A stretch of DNA of 64,000 nucleotides from Pararge aegeria. Lineage: Eukaryota; Arthropoda; Insecta; Lepidoptera; Nymphalidae. This document shows positions 58,146-64,000 of the stretch, one piece after another. The notes under the pieces were generated by a model that saw nothing but the letters and a program-made list of their open reading frames with translations, was not told the DNA's origin and searched no databases. The stretch spans positions 7,819,501 to 7,883,500 of the forward strand of contig NC_053204.1 of assembly GCF_905163445.1 (NCBI RefSeq), given 5' to 3'. Both the position numbers and the translations under genes were made by a program. Within the stretch, counting starts at the first letter, position 1. Each line of letters starts with the position of its first letter.

Positions 58146-58522
58146 AGATGTTGACTTTACAATGAATAACGGTTTGTAGGTCGTATTTAGGTATTTAACT
58201 CTGAGACGTCACTTTAACAAGCTATGTAATGAGTTTTAATTAGATCAAGAATAAAATCTCATTTAATAGTCTTCCTTTTTTATTGCTTTGACGTAAGTAG
58301 TTGAACTTCGAAAACACCTTGATGACGTGGGGGTTATTTTAACCGGCGTGATACAGTTATTTAAAGCAGTATTATCGCGAAGGTAAAACTAAAATCAGTT
58401 CAAAGCAGTTACAAAATCATTTCAACTGTGAAATCTCGGAATTACCTGTAAGGATTCTTAAAGTTTTCTTTCGAAACATTTGGTTTCATACGTTGGTTTT
58501 TGTTTTGCTATTTTATTAAGTA
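58146..58522. other. Intergenic, nothing recognised
   Basis: No repeat or ORF of note. Confidence 0.4.
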
Positions 58523-59025
58523 CTAGCTGTTGCCCGCGACTTCGTCTGCGTTTGATTTTGTTTTTTGATGTGGCATTCAATTTAGTTGTAGATCTAAAAA
58601 AAATTGAAGTATTCAGTATGGCTCAGCCTTAAATGAGGGGTTTGCTTCTGTCCGCTGAGGAGTTCTGTCCTCTATCTCCAAACACAGTTTGGGCAAAATT
58701 AAACCCATATTATAACCTCTATAGTATAAAAATAATTATTTAAATCGGTTATAATTTGTCGGAGTTCTGATGTAAAATCGTCAAACACTCATCCCCTTTC
58801 CCACAGGAACCGAGCTTAATGTCGGAATAAAAAGTATCCTATTATACATAGTATATATCTATATATATATATATATATATATATCCTAGTAATATAGTAT
58901 ATTACTTCTAACACTTCCAAGAATATGTGTAAGTACAAAGTTTCATGAGGATCGGTTTTGCGTGAAAGCGTAACAAACAATCTTACATTGACTTTTATAA
59001 TATTATTTTAGTAGGGAAGTAGGGA
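58523..59025 (-). mobile_element. Non-autonomous Helitron, 503 bp
   Basis: Minus strand: 5' end TCCCTACTTCCCTACTAAAA (TC at 59025, preceded by A), GTTTGTTACGCTTTCACGC, and a 3' end GACGAAGTCGCGGGCAACAGCTAG (CTAG at 58526-58523, followed by T). It is the longer form of the module at 4263-4456: it keeps about 300 bp of interior, with a (TA)n run at 58855-58882, that is deleted there. Confidence 0.85.
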
Positions 59026-59714
59026 TTGCTTGTTTTCTTTAACGAAGCAACACTTTTTTTCTTTTGTTTGGCAACTAACAAATGTTGGCCTTTACCTATT
59101 AACGGTGAATCAACCTTTTAGAGTAAAAGGATTTGCTAGGATAGAGTTTTACGAATATCCTCTCCAAGATTATATATTTACACGTAACGTAACAGCGTAA
59201 ATATTTACACCAGTTGTGTATACAGCATACACGACTCAGTTTTCCGAAAAACGCGAATATTTACTTATTTATTTATTTTAACAAAGTTTCCTAGGTAGCG
59301 TAGCAAATAGTTTTTATTGCAAATTATTTAAGCGGACGGAAACTGTTACGACGAGATGTCAAGTTCGATGTCACGGGCAGAATCAGATTACCCGCTTTCT
59401 TGTTCTTTTTGTTTGTATTTCACGAACTGTTCGACATACTACAATGACAACGTCACTTTTTAATTCGACCGAATGCTGTCTAGCTTCCTCTTTGAAAATC
59501 CATATCATAACAAACCAAGATGTAAAAAACCTTATTTGCATTTGTCCTAAAATATTTCCGGAGGGAAAAATATTTTCTGCTTCAATAACGAAACGCAACG
59601 TACGCGAGTAATCCCAAATAAATGGCTTTTTAAATTGATGTCGTTCTAATTTTTCCCTCCGTTTTGAAAAGCATTCCTATTGAAATATTTAATGAAAAGT
59701 CTCCCAAATATGAA
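59026..59714. other. Intergenic, nothing recognised
   Basis: No gene or known repeat. Confidence 0.4.
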
Positions 59715-59950
59715 GCGGTGATAGCGCAGTGGGTGGGTGCTCGACTTCACTTTCGGGGGGCTGAGTTCGAATCCCAGCACGAACCTCTTACTTGTAATTA
59801 TGTGCGTGTTAATTATTTAAAAATATCAGGTATGTGGAGACCACCAATACGCACTGGGCCAGCGTGGTGGACTACGGCCTTGACCCTTTTCTCATTGTGG
59901 GAGGAGACCCGTGCTGCCCGTGAACCCGGGCGGGTTATGGGTGTGATAAA
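59715..59950 (+). mobile_element. SINE family 1, internally shortened
   Basis: Head GCGGTGATAGCGCAGTGGGT with A box TAGCGCAGTGG, B box GAGTTCGAATCCC, then CCAATACGCACTGGGCCAGC and GTGGTGGACTACGGCC. The CACTTGC...GAGAGTTCTC middle is missing, and the tail reads CCCGTGAACCCGGGCGGGTT. Confidence 0.85.
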
Positions 59951-60221
59951 ATATTAATAGATTACGATATTTTAATTAAATGATTCTTTAAGATTCGATA
60001 AAAATTTACTTTAAATGTACAAATTTTTGAGTTAATAGAAGAACAACGTGGCCACAGAATTAAGAAATACAGAACCCTCATTCAGCCATTATTATATGCA
60101 CTATGCAGTGCATTGTGTCCCAAAAACTGTGAGAATCTTAAGCGAAAACGCCCAGCGCACGTCTCCCCGCACATCCATATATCGCATAATGTTGTTAGCT
60201 CACAAACTTTTCCAAATTCAA

Positions 60222-60505
60222 AATCAAAAAAGTTTTATTCATGTAGACCTTATCACATGCACTTATGAAGCGTTCATACATTTAACATGTTACACTAATG
60301 TCAGTGATGGTGATAACTGCATTCTTTAACTAAAACTAAAGCTAGGAGGGTTCCAAACGCGCCCTGGTCTAAGAGCCCACAACAAACTTAGCCAGTTTTT
60401 TTTTGTTATCACCATCTCACAAGTCACAGTCTAGTTAATGTTGAGCTATGAAGTTAGAGCAATTCATACCCTAGGTTTTTTATCATTCCGTTTTCCCCAT
60501 TATGG
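60222..60505 (-). mobile_element. LINE family alpha 3' UTR
   Basis: The minus strand reads GAATTGCTCTAACTTCATAG, CCAGGGCGCGTTTGGAACCC, CGCTTCATAAGTGCATGTGA and TCTACATGAATAAAACTT with a degenerate (TTTTGAA)n tail. It is joined upstream directly to the RTE-like fragment. Confidence 0.85.
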
Positions 60506-60512
60506 TAAACGT

Positions 60513-61352
60513 TTAGAACATTAAAGGTAAGATAACTTTCGTCTGCAACTTCGAGATCTGTCTATTAATACGCCGATATTCAGACGCATCTTTTGAAGAC
60601 TCTAGTCTCATTTCTTGTCTCTTCTCCATAAGCCCGAGTGTATGGGCTGAGAACTTTTTGGTTCTATGTTTACGGTGGGTCTTAAAGAACTTGGACCCAA
60701 CCGTATGGACAGTTTCCACAAGCCTGTTGTTAAGATCGTCCACAGAATCGCAGTCCAGGCAATCAAACCGGTTTTGCAGCTCCAGTTGAAAGCTCTCGGG
60801 GTTTTGGATATGAGCACGAGTAGGCCGGAGCGTAGACTTTACCAGTCTGACCCTTTCCAGCTTTACATTTATATTCAATGTGCCTCTTACCATACGGTGA
60901 TCGCTCCCGGTTTTCACCCTGTTGATCACAGAGACATCATTGAATATATGCCGTTTGGTCGACATGATAAAGTCGATCTCATTTCTCGTCGAACCATCGG
61001 GGCTCAGCCAGGTCCATTTCCTGTGCGGCCGCTTTTCGAAGAAGGAGTTCATCATAAAGAGGCCCTCCTTCTCCATAAAGTCGGCCAGCATTTGGCCCCG
61101 TTCGTTCCGTTGCCCATATCCAAATTGCCCCACTCTCAGCTCTGCACCGCTTCGCTTGCCCAGCCTCGCGTTGAAATCCCCCATCACAACACTGTAGTAG
61201 GTCTTCGAGGCATGTATGGCTTTCGAAATATTCTTATACAATGCCTCTACTTCCTCGTCGGAGTGCGCAGTTGTGGGTGCGTAGACCTGTATAACCTTCA
61301 GGGAATACCGTTTGGTTATTCTGAGTACAAGGTACGCTACCCTGCTCGACAC
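60513..61352 (-). pseudogene. RTE-like ORF, endonuclease C-terminal part
   Basis: 279 codons: SSRVAYLVLRITKRYSLKVI, YAPTTAHSDEEVEALYKNIS, VVMGDFNARLGKRSG (GDFN box), RKWTWLSPDGSTRNEIDFI (the WxSPDG..EIDFI block) and TGSDHRMVRGTL (SDHR, catalytic His). The linker to RT has KKFSAHTLGLMEKRQEMRLE and RRINRQISKLQTK. It then loses similarity and stops at VILPLMF, so everything from RT onward is missing. Confidence 0.9.
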
Positions 61353-61759
61353 GCTTTCGACTCGAACAATGTTGTTGACAAGGGATTTGTGGACGATGAA
61401 TCCGACACCACCTTGGGACTGTTGTTCGCCCTCCCGTAGTAGAACAAGTTGCCGGATTTTAGGATTATCGTGTCCTCCCCCTCTCTACGGACTTCAGATA
61501 AACCCATGATACTCCAGCGCAACTTGCTCACTGCTTCTTCCAGCTCGACTAACTTCTCATCGGTCCTCAACGTGCGTGCGTTATACGTTGCCAGGTCCAG
61601 TCGTCGGGTTTGGCAGCGGAATCTCTTCCGGAGATTCTTGACACCCCTTGCCCCGCCGTTACCATAACCGCTGCCAGAGCCAGGAATAGCGGGCTGCCGG
61701 GGACTAGGGGCTGTGGCTTTCTTTTCTTCATTTACAAAGATTTGCCCGGTAATGACCAC
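61337..61759 (-). pseudogene. RTE-like ORF, N-terminal endonuclease part
   Basis: 140 codons: MVITGQIFVNEEKK start region, a Pro/Gly/Ser-rich linker, then LDLATYNARTLRTDEKLVEL (first endonuclease block with Asn), SIMGLSEVRREGEDTIIL (the metal-binding Glu) and SGNLFYYGR. After LFYY a single missing base near 61437 shifts the frame. The correct continuation, EGEQQSQGGVGFIVHKS, is readable in the next frame and joins the ORF at 61352. Confidence 0.85.
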
Positions 61760-61990
61760 GCTGGGCAGACGGGTTGGTCATCGCAGGGCTAGACTGATCG
61801 CACCGGCGTCGCTGCTGCCCGGCACCGGTCTGTGCCATTTATTCAGTCTAGCCAATTTGAAGTAGTTATACCGCCACTTGTCGGTCGCCAGAGCCTCGTC
61901 GGTTAGACGGCAGGGTGCACCACGTGCAGGTGAGGTTGGCATTTTGGGAGGCTGACTGGTACTAGCCTCCCCCTTACACCCCGACTTCAC

Positions 61991-62394
61991 GTTGACTTAA
62001 GTCGACTTCACGTTTTCTGAATGTACTTACTTAAAATATTCATGCTATGCCATAAATTTAAATAATACTTAAAAAAAAATCCATACCTGTTCCTGAAACC
62101 GTATCCCATGCGCCTTTAAATTCTTCAAAGGATCTTGAAAGGGTTCCTAAAATATAAAATTGGAATCTCAGTATAATAGCTCCTTCACTTATAAATAAAT
62201 TTTAAATGTTTTTTTTTATAATTTCCGAATATCTTTAAAATTTGATTTGATTTAATAAAAATATCACTGGTGCTGGTGTAATCCTTAAAGAATTTTATTT
62301 TTCTACATTATTCATTTAAACAAAACTAGAAACTTTTCTATAAATCATAAAATAAAATGATATATATAATATTTTTATCCAAGCTAAGGTATAT
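61991..62394. other. Intergenic, AT-rich
   Basis: Nothing recognised. Confidence 0.4.
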
Positions 62395-62600
62395 TATGAA
62401 AATTAAGCTTAATTTACTATACTCCGCGGAAAAGTAACAATGTCGACTTAACAATTATGCATCGTAAAGTCAGAAGATATGTTTGGTGTGGATTATAAGG
62501 ATTGAAAAAATTATAAATTACACCATACAGATTTATCTCCTGCTTTTCGGATATATCACGGATTTTCGCAAAACGCCTGCTTCTAACACATATATTTACA
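62395..62600. repeat. Interspersed repeat family 4, rearranged
   Basis: AAATTAAGCTTAATTTACTA, ATATGTTTGGTGTGGATTAT, ATTACACCATACAGATTTAT and TCGCAAAACGCCTGCTTCTA. Phrases from family 4 in both orientations, so a rearranged or fold-back copy. Confidence 0.55.
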
Positions 62601-62644
62601 TATTTTACCACATCTCGTTATTCCACTTAATCATCAATAATCTA

Positions 62645-62870
62645 TAACAATTCACTGTTGGACTTACAGCCTTAGACAAAGCCCAGATGGAACGGTTTAC
62701 CCATAATAACCACGCTGGGCAGACGGATTTAGGTGATTTCAGTAGTCGGTAGTATTAGCACAGAGGACGTTTCTGCGCAGTAAGGACAGCAGCGTTCTGT
62801 TCCTAACGTTTCTATTATATTTCTTAAGTCGCCACGTACGACACCCGCGGGATGCATCACACAGTTCTTC
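62645..62870 (-). mobile_element. RTE-like 5' region fragment
   Basis: CCCATAATAACCACGCTGGG and CAGACGGATTTAGGTGATTT, then CGTACGACACCCGCGGGATG. Matches 49725-49915 and the leader at 61735-61790. Confidence 0.55.
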
Positions 62871-63086
62871 TTCTTTTTGGTTTATTTGTTCTGCGCGCTG
62901 AGTGATTGAACCATTGTCAAGTGCTTATTCTGTGGTCAAGTGTTATTCTTATTTATACATTTTTATTTCAAGAGGAAAGTTTTTTAAAAAAGGAAACGGA
63001 ATTTTGAAAAGAATTAATAGGATCAGGAAAGAATTTAATAATATAAAATGAATTATTTAAGCTAGGTACATATTTACAACTTAATG

Positions 63087-63290
63087 TCATACAATAGGAT
63101 AAATGAGAAAAAAAAAGTTAATATATACAAGGTTCATTAATGACAAGAGGATGTCAACGAAGACATTAATAAGACCTTGGAAAAATGAATCCCGGTTATA
63201 TTTTGGGCATGATAAAAATATGTGGTTCAGGTCACCCACCTCACCACATTCGCACAAATCACTATCCACACACTGCAGTTAACTAAGTGT
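63087..63290 (-). pseudogene. LINE ORF2 C-terminal zinc-knuckle fragment
   Basis: DSDLCECGEVGDLNHIFLSC, with C-x-C-x7-H-x4-C spacing, is the zinc-knuckle found at the end of Jockey/R1/I-type ORF2 proteins. It is followed by PKYNRDSFFQGLINVF and a stop at 63087. The frame upstream of 63270 is unclear. 63300-63540 may hold more of the same ORF in a decayed state (minus strand KARNEQFILLIRDDNLRKAI). Confidence 0.65.
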
Positions 63291-63569
63291 AAATCAGGCA
63301 TTATACTGAGAGTATACAAACACGCGTTAAGTTTCACCTCAAAAAAAAATTATAATTATATCGCAAAATAATATCTCGGAGCGCTGACAAAGTGATAAAT
63401 GATCGCACAGTCACACACAAGATGTGATTTATTACAGTGCTTATATCTATTTGTCATCGCGAGTAATGATGGTATGGCCTTACGAAGATTATCATCGCGG
63501 ATTAAAAGAATAAATTGCTCGTTTCTTGCCTTATAACCGTAACCAATTATGTGGTTTTTTTATTCGGCT

Positions 63570-63665
63570 ACAAGTTAGCCCTTGACTGAAATCTCACCTA
63601 CTGGCAAGTAGTCTAAGATGGTAACGGACTAACCTGTTAGGTATGTCAGTTATATTCCTTGGAAT
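63570..63665 (+). repeat. Interspersed repeat family 3, 5' part
   Basis: ATCTCACCTACTGGCAAGTA and GTCTAAGATGGTAACGGACT, then AACCTGTTAGGTATGTCAGT, matching 48262-48600. Confidence 0.6.
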
Positions 63666-64000
63666 ATGGTTATTGAGTATTGCCTGCAGTACTTATTGTG
63701 GGAAACGTAATTGCACTTTAACTTCACTTGATTATGTCAAAACATAGTTACTATATAGTAGATATTACTATGTTACGTTATTTTAATGATCATGTTATAT
63801 TTATGTTTTTATTTTTTTTCTTTCTTTTGTTCTTTTTTCAATTTGTATAATTTAATGTACTATTTATCCTTACTTATTATTATTTATTATTAATATTTAT
63901 TATTATTATTTATAACACTTCAATCTCAACATTCGCATTTCGGTCACGTGTACACCTTTTTCATCCTTCTCTTTCGCCCAACCAACATTTTGATCCCTAC
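63666..64000. other. Intergenic, AT-rich with (TTA)n run
   Basis: A (TATT/TTA)n microsatellite at about 63873-63912. Nothing else recognised up to the window edge. Confidence 0.5.

Larger units (their letters stand above)
60513..61990 (-). mobile_element. RTE-like LINE, 5' half
   Basis: Minus-strand 5' leader (61990-61760) followed by an ORF with an apurinic-type endonuclease in two frames; the reverse transcriptase is missing. The downstream end near 60525 passes into a short unrelated stretch and then the alpha LINE 3' UTR. The leader carries a coding-like stretch ending LTDEALATDKWRYNYFKLAR. GC content is visibly higher than in surrounding sequence. Confidence 0.85.

Noticed and set aside
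60666..61439. 257-codon plus-strand ORF
   Set aside because: Antisense of the RTE-like endonuclease, whose motifs lie on the minus strand.

Overview
The window looks like a repeat-packed, probably heterochromatic or gene-poor interval from a lepidopteran (butterfly or moth) genome. The case rests on repeat types: Helitron ends of the TC...CTAG kind, including the common lepidopteran terminus reading GGGCAACAGCTAG on its own strand; tRNA-derived SINEs with good A and B boxes; CR1/Jockey-group and RTE-like LINEs with short microsatellite tails such as (GAATTT)n; and a hAT-type MITE. I see no convincing host protein gene, no rRNA and no functional tRNA gene. Species and repeat-library names cannot be assigned from the sequence alone.

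Layout. 1-2515: a 5'-truncated minus-strand LINE (copy A) running off the left edge. 2516-32790: one giant hexanucleotide satellite built from ATCGAT and close variants, about 21.6 kb of array once its two large insertions are subtracted. The insertions are a 3.5-kb deleted Helitron (4263-7759) and a 5.2-kb near-full-length but broken LINE (copy B, 17113-22309). Inside the array are two large inverted repeats: 8213-16159 (arms of 3,893 bp, 161-bp spacer) and 24319-28300 (arms of about 1.96 kb, 54-bp spacer). The first contains smaller inverted repeats nested in each arm. There is also a 991-1031 bp tandem triplication near 29.2-32.0 kb. 32791-34860: AT-rich TTTACTTA-type arrays in opposite orientations flanking a LINE fragment. 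35847-37938: LINE copy C, with an internal RT deletion.

37.9-64 kb: a mosaic of short, mostly decayed mobile-element pieces. These are two SINE families (one copy nested in the other), LINE 3' ends of at least three families, non-autonomous Helitrons, a hAT MITE with a perfect 8-bp target duplication, a second and different hexamer array of CGATTA type near 43.8-44.15 kb, and an RTE-like LINE 5' half (60513-61990). The spacers between them hold no recognisable genes.

The most unusual system is the palindromic ATCGAT satellite. The consensus hexamer is its own reverse complement, the array holds very many TATCGATA sites, and it has grown by inverted as well as tandem duplication. Because the array is repetitive, it supplies its own empty sites, which let the Helitron insertion (A|T, no target duplication) and probably the LINE B insertion (14-bp target duplication) be resolved to the base. 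Every coordinate constant given below was worked out by hand from this sequence; percent identities were not computed.
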